Made by a program: the position numbers and the translations under genes. A stretch of 64,000 nt of DNA from Sphingomonas adhaesiva. GTDB taxonomy: Bacteria > Pseudomonadota > Alphaproteobacteria > Sphingomonadales > Sphingomonadaceae. Within the stretch, counting starts at the first letter, position 1. Every line of letters begins with the position of its first letter. Where the stretch lies: the NCBI RefSeq assembly GCF_002374855.1, contig NZ_NWVC01000001.1, positions 496,001 to 560,000 of the forward strand, read 5' to 3'. Of the stretch, positions 37,107-46,507 are shown piece after piece. The notes beneath the pieces are model-generated. The model did not search any database. It was not told where the DNA came from and was given only the letters and a program-made list of their open reading frames with translations.

Positions 37107-37137
37107 GTCCGGTGACGGCTTCGCGCTGTCACCGGAC
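37107..37137 (+). terminator. Hairpin after the micro-ORF
   Basis: GTCCGGTGAC (37107-37116) pairs exactly with GTCACCGGAC (37128-37137), with an 11-base loop. No T tract follows. It sits 15 bases after the micro-ORF stop and 50 bases before the convergent monooxygenase gene end, so it probably ends the short plus-strand transcript. Confidence 0.5.
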
Positions 37138-37186
37138 TGAATTGCCGTCCCTCACGGCACGGCGATGATGAACGGCGGATGCCCGG

Positions 37187-38659
37187 TCAGGCGGCGCGGC
37201 GCGCCGATGGTGCCGGGTTGCTGAATTCCATGCTGTCGTCGACCGATCCGAAGCGTAGCGCCAGCACGTCCAGCGCGTAATTCTGGTTGAGCCGCCACGG
37301 CTTGCGGTCACCCTGCCGGGGCAACCGATCGAGCGCGCGCTGGATGTAACCGGAGGTGAAATCCACGAACGGCTCGGGCGCGACGGGGTCGGCGCCGATC
37401 CGCGGCGTCGCCTGTCGCAGACCGCGCTTCTTCATCGTATTGAGCAGGCGGCACAGGTACATCGCGACCAGATCGGCCTTCAGCGTCCACGATGCATTGG
37501 TGTAGCCGAATACGAAGCTGATGTTCGGCACGTCCGAGAACATCATCCCCTTGTACTGCAACGACTGGGTCAGATCGATCGGCACGCCGTCGCGTTCGAA
37601 CTGCGTGCCGCCCATCAGCGCCACTTCCAGCCCGGTCGCGGTCACGATGATGTCCGCGGTGATCTCGCGCCCGTCCGACAGCATGATGCCACCCGGCGTG
37701 AACCGGTCGATCGTGCCCGTTTCGACGCTGGCGTCGCCGGCGCTGATCGCATCGAACAGGTCCGAGTCAGGCACGAGGCACAGCCGCTGATCCCAGGGAT
37801 TGTACCGCGGGGTGAAATGCGTGGCGACGTCGTAGTCGGGGCCGAGTTTCTCGCGCACCATCCCGATCAGCCGCTCCTTCGTCTGCTCCGGCCGGGTGCG
37901 CGTCATGCGATAGAAGAACATGCCCATCAGCACGTTCTTCCACCGCGTCACCCCATAAGCGGCCTTCGACGGCAGGTGGCGGCGCAGCCAGTTGGCGAAC
38001 CCGTCCTCCGCCGGTCTCGATACGACATAGGTGGGGGAGCGTTGCAGCATCGTGACGTGCGCCGCCTGTCGCGCCATCGACGGCACCAGCGTCACCGCGG
38101 TCGCACCGCTGCCGATGACCACCACCTTCTTGCCCGCATAATCGAGGTCCTGCGGCCAGAATTGCGGGTGGACGATCCGCCCGGCGAAGCTCTCCTGCCC
38201 CTCGAACGCCGGGGCATGGCCGCGATCATAGTCGTAATAGCCAGAGCACATGTGCAGCCAGTTGCACGTGAAGGTCGCGGTCGTGCCGTCCGCGCGTCGC
38301 GCTTCCACGGTCCAGCGCGCCTCCTTGGTCGACCAGCTCGCGCGCGTCACCTTGTGGTGGAAACGGATATGCCGGTCGATCCCGCCGTCGCGTGCGGTCT
38401 CCTCGATATAGGCGCGGATTGACGGGCCGTCGGCGATGGATTTCGCCGCGGTCCACGGCCGGAAACTGTAGCCCAGCGTATGCATGTCGGAATCGGAACG
38501 GATGCCCGGATAGCGGAACAGGTCCCACGTCCCCCCCATCGCGGCGCGCGCCTCAAGGATCACGTAGCTGCGTCCCGGGCAGCGGTCCTGAAGGTGCCAC
38601 GCCGCGCCGATCCCCGACAGGCCGGCGCCCACGATCATCACCTCGACATGCTCGCTCAT
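37187..38659 (-). CDS. EthA-like flavin-dependent Baeyer-Villiger monooxygenase
   Basis: The 490-residue enzyme has an FAD site IVGAGLSGIGAAWHL, the NADPH site VVVIGSGATAVTL and the Baeyer-Villiger fingerprint FAGRIVHPQFWP. The start SEHVEVMIVGAG and the downstream LFRYPGIRSDSDMHTLGYS resemble mycobacterial EthA, which inserts oxygen beside ketones and also oxidises thioamides. The natural substrate here is not known. The gene is single, flanked by the micro-ORF and tamB with about 75 bases on the far side. There is no adjacent regulator. Confidence 0.92.
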   Translation of the reverse strand: MSEHVEVMIVGAGLSGIGAAWHLQDRCPGRSYVILEARAAMGGTWDLFRYPGIRSDSDMHTLGYSFRPWTAAKSIADGPSIRAYIEETARDGGIDRHIRFHHKVTRASWSTKEARWTVEARRADGTTATFTCNWLHMCSGYYDYDRGHAPAFEGQESFAGRIVHPQFWPQDLDYAGKKVVVIGSGATAVTLVPSMARQAAHVTMLQRSPTYVVSRPAEDGFANWLRRHLPSKAAYGVTRWKNVLMGMFFYRMTRTRPEQTKERLIGMVREKLGPDYDVATHFTPRYNPWDQRLCLVPDSDLFDAISAGDASVETGTIDRFTPGGIMLSDGREITADIIVTATGLEVALMGGTQFERDGVPIDLTQSLQYKGMMFSDVPNISFVFGYTNASWTLKADLVAMYLCRLLNTMKKRGLRQATPRIGADPVAPEPFVDFTSGYIQRALDRLPRQGDRKPWRLNQNYALDVLALRFGSVDDSMEFSNPAPSARRAA

Positions 38660-38735
38660 AGCGTTTTCCTCTCCGCTCCGGCGTCGATGCTAACCCGGAT
38701 GTCAGTAGCGGAAAAGAACGGATCGTGCCGCCGCG

Positions 38736-41700
38736 TCAGAAATCCCGCGAATAGCGCAGCTGGACGTTCGATCCGCCGAACGACCCGGCCTGCGACAGGA
38801 TGCTGATCGACCGCGTCAAGGCGATGGTCAGCTGCGTCGCGGTGAAGCCGCGGGCGTCAGTGACGATCTCGATATAGATATCGTTCGTCAGATACTTGCC
38901 CGCCGCCAGCGCCGTCCCGCGCCCGCTCGCCTCATCCGCGCCAAGCACCCGCAGCCGGTCGAAGCCGGTCGCCGAACGCAGCTTGCCCAGCGGGTTCAGC
39001 CCGCCACCCGACCCGCGCAGCGAATTGAGCGCCGCTGCCAGCTGGATCGCCTCGGTCGCAGACAGATTCTCCGGGTTGGTCCCGAACAGCAGTCGGCTGA
39101 CCACCTCGTCCTGCGGCAGCGCGGGGCTCGACGTGAAGGCGATCTGCGGACGCTGCCCGGTGCCGGTGATGGCGATGTTGAACGTCACCCCGTCGCTGCT
39201 GGTCGTCGCCAGGATGTTGATGTCCGGATCGGTCATCGCGCCGCCGCGGAACCGCACCTGCCCGCGCTGTACCTCGAACCTCTTGCCCGCGAACGAATAC
39301 GTCCCGCGCACCAGGTCCAGCCCGCCAGTGATGACCGGCGCCGCCGAGGTGCCGCCGACGCGCAGGTCCATCTCCCATTCGCTCTCCAGCCCCATGCCGG
39401 ACACGAACAGCTGGTTGTCCGCCCGCACACGCAGGTCGAGCTTGAACAGGCCGACTGGTGCCGCGGCGGGACGGTCGGTCGGCCGCGCGACGCGAATGTC
39501 GCTCTTGCGCCGGACGCCGGTCAGTTCGGGGACTTCCGCCGATCCCTGGCGGATGATCTGATAGCGGGCGTTGGGCACGCTGATCGTCCCGCTGATCAAT
39601 CCGCCATCGGCGTTCTTCTGGATGCGCACGTCGCCGCTGGCGGTCGCGCCCAGCGCGTCGGATCGCGCCAGCTGCGCGTTGCGCATCGCCACGCGCACGT
39701 CCATCGGGAAGCCCTGCGCCGCGGCAAGCCCGACCACGCCCTGCGCCTGCACCGTTCCCTGCCCGGCACGCGCCTGCACCTGGGTCAGCTCCAGCCGGTC
39801 GTTGTTGAACCGCCCGGCGATGCGCATGTTCGACAGCCGCGTGCCATAGGTTTCATTGTCATATGTCAGGTTGTCGGCGCGGATCAGGCCGTTGATCCGC
39901 GGTGCCGATGCGGTGCCGCCCAGATCGGCGGCGATCGCGATCGGACCGGACAATTGCTGCTCCGCCAGCCCCGCGAAGCTGAACAGCACGCCCGACGGAC
40001 CATTATAGCGCACGCCGCCCGACAAGGCGCCCTGCGCCAGCCGCGTCGTCCAGCTGCCGCTGCCCACCGGGGTCAGCGTCGCGACCATCCGCCCGACGGC
40101 GTTGCCGCCACGACGGATCAGCGCCCGCCCGTCGCCACCAGCATCTGAAAGCCGCCCCTGGAACAGGATATCGACCGGCTCGGAAACCGACGACAGGCTG
40201 GAACGGGTGAAGTTCGTCACCGACAATCGCGCATCCGCCTGCGGGAAGGCCGCGCCGCTGCGCTGGACGTAGTCGACGCTGCCGGTCGCTTGGCCACCGA
40301 CGCCCAGATTCGGTACCAGCGCGCTGACCAGTGACAGGTCCATCCTGTCCAGCCGCATCTGCGCCTGCGTCATCCCGCCGCCGAAGCGGCCCGCCACCCG
40401 CATCGACCCGCGATCGAAATCGAGCCGCGTCGGGTCAAGCCGATAGCCGCCGTCCGCCGGAACGATCCGCGCCGCGCTGGGGGTTCGGAACGACACGCCG
40501 TTCGCCTGCCCCTGCAACGCGACCAGATACTGGCTGGGCGACAGCCGCGCATTGGCGGCGAGGCGGAACGGCACCCCGTTCGATCCGGTCAACAGCGCCT
40601 GCGCCGTGCCCGATCCGCCGGCATAGTTCACCTTGACGCGGCCCGCCTGGATCACCGTCGCCCCGTAACGAAGATCGGCGACCTGCGCGTCCGCCGTGAT
40701 CTGCGGCTTGTTGTACAGGACCGCATCCGCCTTGATGAGCGCGCGGCCGATCGTGAAGTCGATCGCGCCCGGAATCGTCGCGGCATAGGCGCGGGCGTCG
40801 ATCGCGGCGCGCTGATACCGGCCCTGCGCGCTCAACGCCGCGGTGCCGTTCAGCCCCGACCCGGCGAAACGCAGCTGGCCGGCGAACGGCCCTGCCGCGG
40901 TCTGCACCATCCGCCCGGCGAACTGTACCCCCGCGAACAGCACTCGGCGCACGTCGATCGCCAGTTGCGCGCCGGGGGTCACCAGCACGTCGGCAGTGAA
41001 CGGGCCATAGGTCGTCCCGCCCGTCGCATTCACCTGATAGGCGCCACCGCGCCCGACGATCCGCGCATCCAGATCGGCCAGCCCCACGCCCACGCCCGGC
41101 CGTGGCGCGCGCAACCGCACGACCGGCGCGGTCGCGCTGCCCGTCACCCGCGCGAACAGCGGGCCATATTGCGTCGAAAAGGCATCGGCATCGACCAGCA
41201 GCCCGCCATTGCGCGGATCGAACCGCCCCTGCCCGCGCGTGATGCGGAACTGTGGCGCGTTCATCGTCAGGCTCTGGAAGGTAACGATCCCCTCGGGCGA
41301 ATAGCCGAAGCGCGTGCTCAGCACCGCATTGCCGCCCAGGAAATTGCGCACGCCGGCATTGAACAGCTGCTTGGTCTGCACCGCGACGCGGCCCGTGATG
41401 CCGAAGCCGCCGCGCGCGCCGGGTACCAGATCGGCCTTGGTCTGGATGTTCAGAATGCCGACGCTGTCGACGCGGAAATTGTTGACACGCCCCTGCAGTG
41501 CGCCGGTGTAGCGCCCGGTCTGCACGTTGGCGGCGATGATCGCGGTCGCGTCGATCGTGTCGGAACGAATGCGCAGATTGTCCGACAGGATGTTCGGCAT
41601 GGCGATCGCCAGATCGCCGTCGATCCGCGCGTTGGTGGTCAACCCGCCCAGTGCCGGGTTCAACCCCGCGACTCGTGCCGCCCGTGCATGGACCGGCACC

Positions 41701-42956
41701 AGGATGCGATCGGCATTCACGGTCGCGCGCCCCTCGGCATACAGCCGCTCGACGCTGGTATCGGCGAAGCCCAGCGCAGCGGCCCGCAGCTTGTAATCGA
41801 CGGTCGGCGTCGCGAACGCGCCGTTCAGGACGACGCGCGCCAGCACGTCGCGTCCGCGCACGTTCGGTGCGATCGCCCCCGGCGTCTTCAGCATCGCATC
41901 GACCGCGAAATTGCCGAAGCGGCTGTTGGCGAGATCGACGATGCCGCCAGCGTCCACCGCCAGCGCGTCCGACGTCAGCTTGATCCGCGTATCCGCGCGC
42001 CGTTCCGCCAGCGTCGCGTCCAGCGCGACCTGCATCGCCGGCGCGGTCAGCCGTTCGACCGGCCCTTCCAGATACAGCCCCGGCCGGGTCGGCCCACGCA
42101 CTTCGAAATGCCCGTTGCGCGCCAGCAGCGACAGATCCGCAAGCTGCCCGCCGCCCAGCGTCGCGACAGCGCGGCCGCGCCACGACGCCCAGCTGCCGGC
42201 ACCGTCCACGGTCGCGGTCAGCGGCGCCTTCAGCCCCGCCATCTGCGCCACCAGGCCACCCGCTGGCGCGGCAAGGCGCAGGTTCAGGTCGAGCTTGTTG
42301 TCGTCGGGCACCGCATCCAGCCGCAACCGCGCGCGATCACCACCGGCGACGCCGGCACCGCGCAGCGCGTCGACGTTGGCCACCAGCTGCGCGCGCCGGT
42401 CGGCGATATGCGCCTGCCCGTCGATGCGCACGATATGACGCGCGCCCGATACCGGCGGCTTCATGACGAAGCGCGCGACCTGCAAGCGGCCGATATCGAT
42501 GTCCAGATCGGGAAGGATCGGCGCATTGGGGTCGGTCGGCTCGGGCGACGGGCGCAGTTCGGGATTGCGCCGCATCGTGATGAGCTGGCTCGACGCGCTG
42601 CGCACGTCGACGTGATTGTTGACAAACGCGAACGGACGCCAGTCGACGTCGATCCGCGGTGACGTGAGGAACACGCCCTTGGGATCGCTGACGCGCACGT
42701 CGGACAAGCGCATCCGCCCGTAGAGCGAGCCATCGATCCGCCCGACCTTGATGTTCAGCCCCGACGCGGTCGAATAGCCGCCGATCTGGTCCGCAACGAA
42801 GCGGCGGCCCGGATCGGTGTTGATCCCGGCCACGATCGCCAGCACCAGCACGGCGAGCGCCAGCAGCGCGATGCCGAGCCATTTCAAGATACGCTGCCAC
42901 AGCGGGCGGCGCGTCACGACGACGGTCTCAGCGGCGGGAGCGGTGTTCTCGGTCAT
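38736..42956 (-). CDS. tamB: TamB, translocation and assembly module inner-membrane protein
   Basis: The 1406-residue protein has one N-terminal membrane helix (about 18-45, LGIALLALAVLVLAIVAGI) and a very long beta-rich AsmA/YhdP-like body, and ends with the DUF490/TamB domain (about 1060-1406) closing in FGGSNVQLRYSRDF, a beta-strand-like terminal segment. TamB spans the periplasm and works with TamA in outer-membrane protein insertion and probably lipid transport. Its ATG shares one base with the tamA stop. The length is normal for TamB. Confidence 0.92.
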   Translation of the reverse strand: MTENTAPAAETVVVTRRPLWQRILKWLGIALLALAVLVLAIVAGINTDPGRRFVADQIGGYSTASGLNIKVGRIDGSLYGRMRLSDVRVSDPKGVFLTSPRIDVDWRPFAFVNNHVDVRSASSQLITMRRNPELRPSPEPTDPNAPILPDLDIDIGRLQVARFVMKPPVSGARHIVRIDGQAHIADRRAQLVANVDALRGAGVAGGDRARLRLDAVPDDNKLDLNLRLAAPAGGLVAQMAGLKAPLTATVDGAGSWASWRGRAVATLGGGQLADLSLLARNGHFEVRGPTRPGLYLEGPVERLTAPAMQVALDATLAERRADTRIKLTSDALAVDAGGIVDLANSRFGNFAVDAMLKTPGAIAPNVRGRDVLARVVLNGAFATPTVDYKLRAAALGFADTSVERLYAEGRATVNADRILVPVHARAARVAGLNPALGGLTTNARIDGDLAIAMPNILSDNLRIRSDTIDATAIIAANVQTGRYTGALQGRVNNFRVDSVGILNIQTKADLVPGARGGFGITGRVAVQTKQLFNAGVRNFLGGNAVLSTRFGYSPEGIVTFQSLTMNAPQFRITRGQGRFDPRNGGLLVDADAFSTQYGPLFARVTGSATAPVVRLRAPRPGVGVGLADLDARIVGRGGAYQVNATGGTTYGPFTADVLVTPGAQLAIDVRRVLFAGVQFAGRMVQTAAGPFAGQLRFAGSGLNGTAALSAQGRYQRAAIDARAYAATIPGAIDFTIGRALIKADAVLYNKPQITADAQVADLRYGATVIQAGRVKVNYAGGSGTAQALLTGSNGVPFRLAANARLSPSQYLVALQGQANGVSFRTPSAARIVPADGGYRLDPTRLDFDRGSMRVAGRFGGGMTQAQMRLDRMDLSLVSALVPNLGVGGQATGSVDYVQRSGAAFPQADARLSVTNFTRSSLSSVSEPVDILFQGRLSDAGGDGRALIRRGGNAVGRMVATLTPVGSGSWTTRLAQGALSGGVRYNGPSGVLFSFAGLAEQQLSGPIAIAADLGGTASAPRINGLIRADNLTYDNETYGTRLSNMRIAGRFNNDRLELTQVQARAGQGTVQAQGVVGLAAAQGFPMDVRVAMRNAQLARSDALGATASGDVRIQKNADGGLISGTISVPNARYQIIRQGSAEVPELTGVRRKSDIRVARPTDRPAAAPVGLFKLDLRVRADNQLFVSGMGLESEWEMDLRVGGTSAAPVITGGLDLVRGTYSFAGKRFEVQRGQVRFRGGAMTDPDINILATTSSDGVTFNIAITGTGQRPQIAFTSSPALPQDEVVSRLLFGTNPENLSATEAIQLAAALNSLRGSGGGLNPLGKLRSATGFDRLRVLGADEASGRGTALAAGKYLTNDIYIEIVTDARGFTATQLTIALTRSISILSQAGSFGGSNVQLRYSRDF

Positions 42957-45190
42957 CAGAACGCCTGCCCGATCGAAAGGTACAGCGCGATACGCGGGTC
43001 GCCGGGCCGCCGGTTCAGCGGCGTGGCGACGTCGACACGCATTGGGCCGAAATTGGTGTAAAAACGCCCGCCGATCCCGGCACCGAAGCGCAGGTCGCCG
43101 CCCTTGGGCAAAACGCTTTCATACGCATTGCCCGCGTCGATGAACGGCACAATCCCGAAATCGCCGAAGCGATAGCGCGCCTCCAGCGAGAATTCGTTGA
43201 GGCTTCGACCGCCGACCGGGCGCAGGTTGGCGAGGTCGATATTGCCCTTGTCGTCCGGCACCAGCGAGCTGACCGGCTCGAGCGGCCCCAGCCGCTGGAA
43301 GCCATAGCCGCGCACCGATCCGCCGCCGCCGCCGTAATAGCGCCGCGACGGCGCGATATCGTCGCGCGCCACGCCGAAGATGCTGCCGGCCCGCGCACGC
43401 CCGGCGATTACCAGGCTGTCGCTCACGGGATAATATCCGGTCGCCTCGATCAGCGCGCGGCCATAGGGGCGCACCGATCCCTGCACCGACGTCTCCGGGC
43501 TGAGGTTCAGCTTCAATCGATAGCCCTTGGTCGGGTTCAGCAGATCGTTCGACCGGTCGAACAGCGCCTGTCCCGGCAGCGCGAGTACGCCGTAGGTGCG
43601 CCGCACGCGCCTGTTCTCGCCGAAATCGAACACGCTTTCGTTGGTGCCGACCAGTTCGAAGCCATAGGCATAGGTGAATTTCTTCTGCCAGATCGGCGTC
43701 GAATCGTAGCTGATCCGGCCGGACAGCGTGCCCGTGAATGCCTCGAACGCATCGTAATTGGCGCGCAGCGCGCTGGCGATCACCGTAACCGTGCGGTCGC
43801 GCCGCCCGGCGTTCTGGCGCCGGAACGTCGCCGACAACCCCTGCTGCTGCGTCCCCGCGATCGCCCCCAGGATCAGCGCGCCTTCGGGCGGGAAGCGGTT
43901 GCGGTTGGTGAACGTGCCTTCCGCGGTCACGCCCTGACCGGTCTGGAACCCCACGCTGCCCGCCAGGCTGCGTGCCGGCCCCTTGTTCTGCCGGATCATC
44001 AGGTCGACCTGCTCGGTCCCGTCCGGCCCCGGCTGTCCGGTGCGCACCGGTTCGACGCCGACCGAGTTGAACAGCCCGGTGCCGACCACCGCCTGACGCA
44101 GGTCGTCGGTCAGCCGCGCATCGTACAACTGGCCCTGCTTGAACCGCGGGAAGACGTTGAGGTGCTCTAGCCCGAACACCGCATCGCCCTCGGTCCGCAG
44201 TGCGCCGAACGACGATCGCGGCCCGGTGTCGACCGGCAGCGTATAGTCGCCGCGATGAGTCTGTTCGTCGAGCAGAATGTCGCGTTCACCGACCTTGACG
44301 AACGGATAGCCCTGCTGCGGCAGCTTCAGGCTGACGTTCGCTTCCGCGCCCTGCACCCGCGCGGCCTGGATCGGATCGCCGGTCTTCAGCGGCAGTTCGC
44401 GGCGCACCAGCCCCTCCGGCACCGTCGGCCCGGCCTGCACCGTGATCGTGCCCAGTGTGTAGAGCACGCCCGGCGTCGCCGAAACGATCGCGCGGATCCG
44501 TGAGGCGGCCGCGGTGCCGTTCTCACCTGGGACGTTCTCGATCGTGGAGATCGCGGTGCCGTCGTAATAGCCCAGCGACTTCATCAGCCGCACCGCCAGC
44601 CCCTCGTCCTCGCGCGCGCGGGCGGCGATCTGGGTCGCGTTATCGGCCTTGCCCTTGCCCTCGCGCAACGCGGACAGCGAATTGAACTCGTCAGTCAGCC
44701 CCAGCGGGTCCAGCCCGCGCACCTCGGTGACATAGGCGATGTCGGGTGTCTCAGTCCCGCCGCTGTCGGCGACGGCATTGAGCGGCGTGCTGTCGAACGC
44801 CGCCAGCGGCTCCAGCGGCGCGGCCAGCGCAGCGTCCGGCGTGGCCGCCGCCGGCGGCTGCCCCGGTGTCAGCGGCGCAGCGGCGGCCTGCTCTGCGCTA
44901 CCGGTGGGCGTCGCAGGCTGGACCGTGACCGGCTCCAGCGGCGCGTTGATGTCATTGGTGATCGGCGGCAGCGCGGCGTCGAACTCCGCATCGGGGACGA
45001 TCGGTGCGTTCGCCTGCGGGTCGGATGCGGGCACCGGCGCCGGCGTGTCGGGGCCGCGGGCCGGCGCCGTGCCGGGCATCCCCATCTGCGCCGCCGCCGG
45101 CGGCGGCAGCATTACACTCGCGATGGCCCAGGCGATCGCACTGCGGGCGGTGGCGGCCAGAACGCGGGGACGACGAACAAGAAAAGACAA
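42956..45190 (-). CDS. tamA: TamA, Omp85-family outer membrane assembly protein
   Basis: The protein has a signal peptide ending PPPAAAQ, a Pro/Ala-rich linker (about 40-150), POTRA domains (for example APLKTGD-type segments near residues 250-400) and a C-terminal 16-stranded Omp85 barrel with RGYGFQRLGP, ending in a phenylalanine (ALYLSIGQAF). It partners TamB. The frame is open to TTG 45250; I prefer TTG 45190, preceded by AAAGGGG, because the residues after it form a clean signal peptide. The exact start is uncertain. tamA and tamB share one base, so they are one transcript. Confidence 0.88.
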   Translation of the reverse strand: MSFLVRRPRVLAATARSAIAWAIASVMLPPPAAAQMGMPGTAPARGPDTPAPVPASDPQANAPIVPDAEFDAALPPITNDINAPLEPVTVQPATPTGSAEQAAAAPLTPGQPPAAATPDAALAAPLEPLAAFDSTPLNAVADSGGTETPDIAYVTEVRGLDPLGLTDEFNSLSALREGKGKADNATQIAARAREDEGLAVRLMKSLGYYDGTAISTIENVPGENGTAAASRIRAIVSATPGVLYTLGTITVQAGPTVPEGLVRRELPLKTGDPIQAARVQGAEANVSLKLPQQGYPFVKVGERDILLDEQTHRGDYTLPVDTGPRSSFGALRTEGDAVFGLEHLNVFPRFKQGQLYDARLTDDLRQAVVGTGLFNSVGVEPVRTGQPGPDGTEQVDLMIRQNKGPARSLAGSVGFQTGQGVTAEGTFTNRNRFPPEGALILGAIAGTQQQGLSATFRRQNAGRRDRTVTVIASALRANYDAFEAFTGTLSGRISYDSTPIWQKKFTYAYGFELVGTNESVFDFGENRRVRRTYGVLALPGQALFDRSNDLLNPTKGYRLKLNLSPETSVQGSVRPYGRALIEATGYYPVSDSLVIAGRARAGSIFGVARDDIAPSRRYYGGGGGSVRGYGFQRLGPLEPVSSLVPDDKGNIDLANLRPVGGRSLNEFSLEARYRFGDFGIVPFIDAGNAYESVLPKGGDLRFGAGIGGRFYTNFGPMRVDVATPLNRRPGDPRIALYLSIGQAF

Positions 45191-45289
45191 GAATAACGCC
45201 CCTTTAACCCCCGGGCGCCGGTATACCGTTTCACCCCCGTAGTCCTGCAACGCCCAAAGGCCGCTTCGGTTTCACCGGCACTGGCGCGA

Positions 45290-45315
45290 CGCGGACATGC
45301 CGCCTAGTGTCCGCG
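45290..45315. promoter_or_regulatory. Inverted repeat, candidate operator
   Basis: CGCGGACA (45290-45297) and TGTCCGCG (45308-45315) are exact inverted repeats separated by ten bases. The site lies between tamA and the acyl-CoA dehydrogenase gene, ending 25 bases before the GTG start. No regulator gene is adjacent. It may be an operator or a hairpin in the leader. Confidence 0.4.
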
Positions 45316-45340
45316 CAAACATTAGTGCCGGGAGAGGGCC

Positions 45341-46507
45341 GTGAATTTCGATCTGGACGACGATCACCGCATGATCGCGGACCTCGTCCGCCGCTTTGTC
45401 GACGATGAACTGGTTCCGCTGGAAGGCGCGGTGCTGCAACGCGACGTGGCCGGCGACGGCCTCCACCTGTCGACTGCGGAGCGCGAGCGGATCGACCGTG
45501 TCTCGCGCGAAATGGGGCTGTGGGGACTGGATGCGCCCGCCGACGTCGGCGGACATGATCTGCCCGCCGTCGCGATGGTGGCGGTCAACGAGGCGCTGGG
45601 CCGCACGATCGTCCCCTACACCCTGCCCCCCGATTCCCCCAACCTGCGGATGCTCGCCGCGACCGTCGACGACCGCCAGCGCGAGGCGTATCTGGCGCCC
45701 TATGTGCGCGGCGAGACGATATCGGCGATCGGCATTTCGGAACCGGGCGCCGGCTCCGACCCTGCCGGGATGCGCACCACCGCGACGCGCGACGGCGACG
45801 ACTGGCTGCTGAACGGGCGCAAGATCTGGATCACCCGCGCGGCCGAGGCCGATTTCACCATCGTCATGGCGGTGACTGACCGGGAAAAGGGCGCGCGCGG
45901 CGGCATGTCGGCGTTCCTGGTCGATCACGATGCGCCGGGCTTCAACGTCGTCCGCCCGATCCCGATGATCGGCGGCGAGACGACCTATGAGGTCGCGCTG
46001 GACGACTGCCGCGTGCCGGGATGGAAGCTGCTGGGCCAGGAGGGCCAGGGGTTCGCCCCGATGCAGCTGCGGCTGGGCACGCGCCGCGCGGAAATGGCCG
46101 CCAATGCAATCGGCATGGCGCAGCGCGCGCTCGACATGATGATCGACTATGCCCCGCAGCGCACCACCTTCGGCAAGCCGTTGAGCGAGCGGCAGACGGT
46201 GCAGAACTGGATCGCCGACGCCGCCATCCGTATCCACGCCGCGCGGCTGATGACCTACGACTGCGCGTGGAAGCTCGATCAGGGGCGCGACATCCGCACC
46301 GACATTTCGATGATCAAGAGCTTCGCGCTCGAAATGGCGTGGGACGTCCTCGACCATGCGATGCAGAGCTTCGGGGCGATTGGCGTGACGCGCGAGATGC
46401 CGCTGGCGCAGATGGCGGCGCGTATCCGCCTGATGCGTATCTACGACGGGCCGACCGAGATCCACAATTGGGTGGTCGCCCGCAACCTGCTGGGAACCCG
46501 TGCATGA
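45341..46507 (+). CDS. Acyl-CoA dehydrogenase family protein, ACAD10/11-like active site
   Basis: The 388-residue flavoprotein has the acyl-CoA dehydrogenase fold: an N-terminal helical domain, the FAD loop ISEPGAGSDPAG, ITRAAEADF, and the C-terminal helical domain. The catalytic base is at the position of the usual YEG glutamate, but here the segment reads IYDGPTEIH, so it is Asp369. DGP-type sequences mark the ACAD10/11-like group. GTG 45341 follows GGGAGAGGG. It probably oxidises an unusual acyl-CoA, and is translationally coupled to a crotonase-family gene. Confidence 0.88.
   Translation: MNFDLDDDHRMIADLVRRFVDDELVPLEGAVLQRDVAGDGLHLSTAERERIDRVSREMGLWGLDAPADVGGHDLPAVAMVAVNEALGRTIVPYTLPPDSPNLRMLAATVDDRQREAYLAPYVRGETISAIGISEPGAGSDPAGMRTTATRDGDDWLLNGRKIWITRAAEADFTIVMAVTDREKGARGGMSAFLVDHDAPGFNVVRPIPMIGGETTYEVALDDCRVPGWKLLGQEGQGFAPMQLRLGTRRAEMAANAIGMAQRALDMMIDYAPQRTTFGKPLSERQTVQNWIADAAIRIHAARLMTYDCAWKLDQGRDIRTDISMIKSFALEMAWDVLDHAMQSFGAIGVTREMPLAQMAARIRLMRIYDGPTEIHNWVVARNLLGTRA

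Noticed and set aside
39600..42600. Overlapping frames on both strands within tamB
   Set aside because: tamB fills the region with the expected length, membrane helix and C-terminal domain; the other frames have no start signals or domains.
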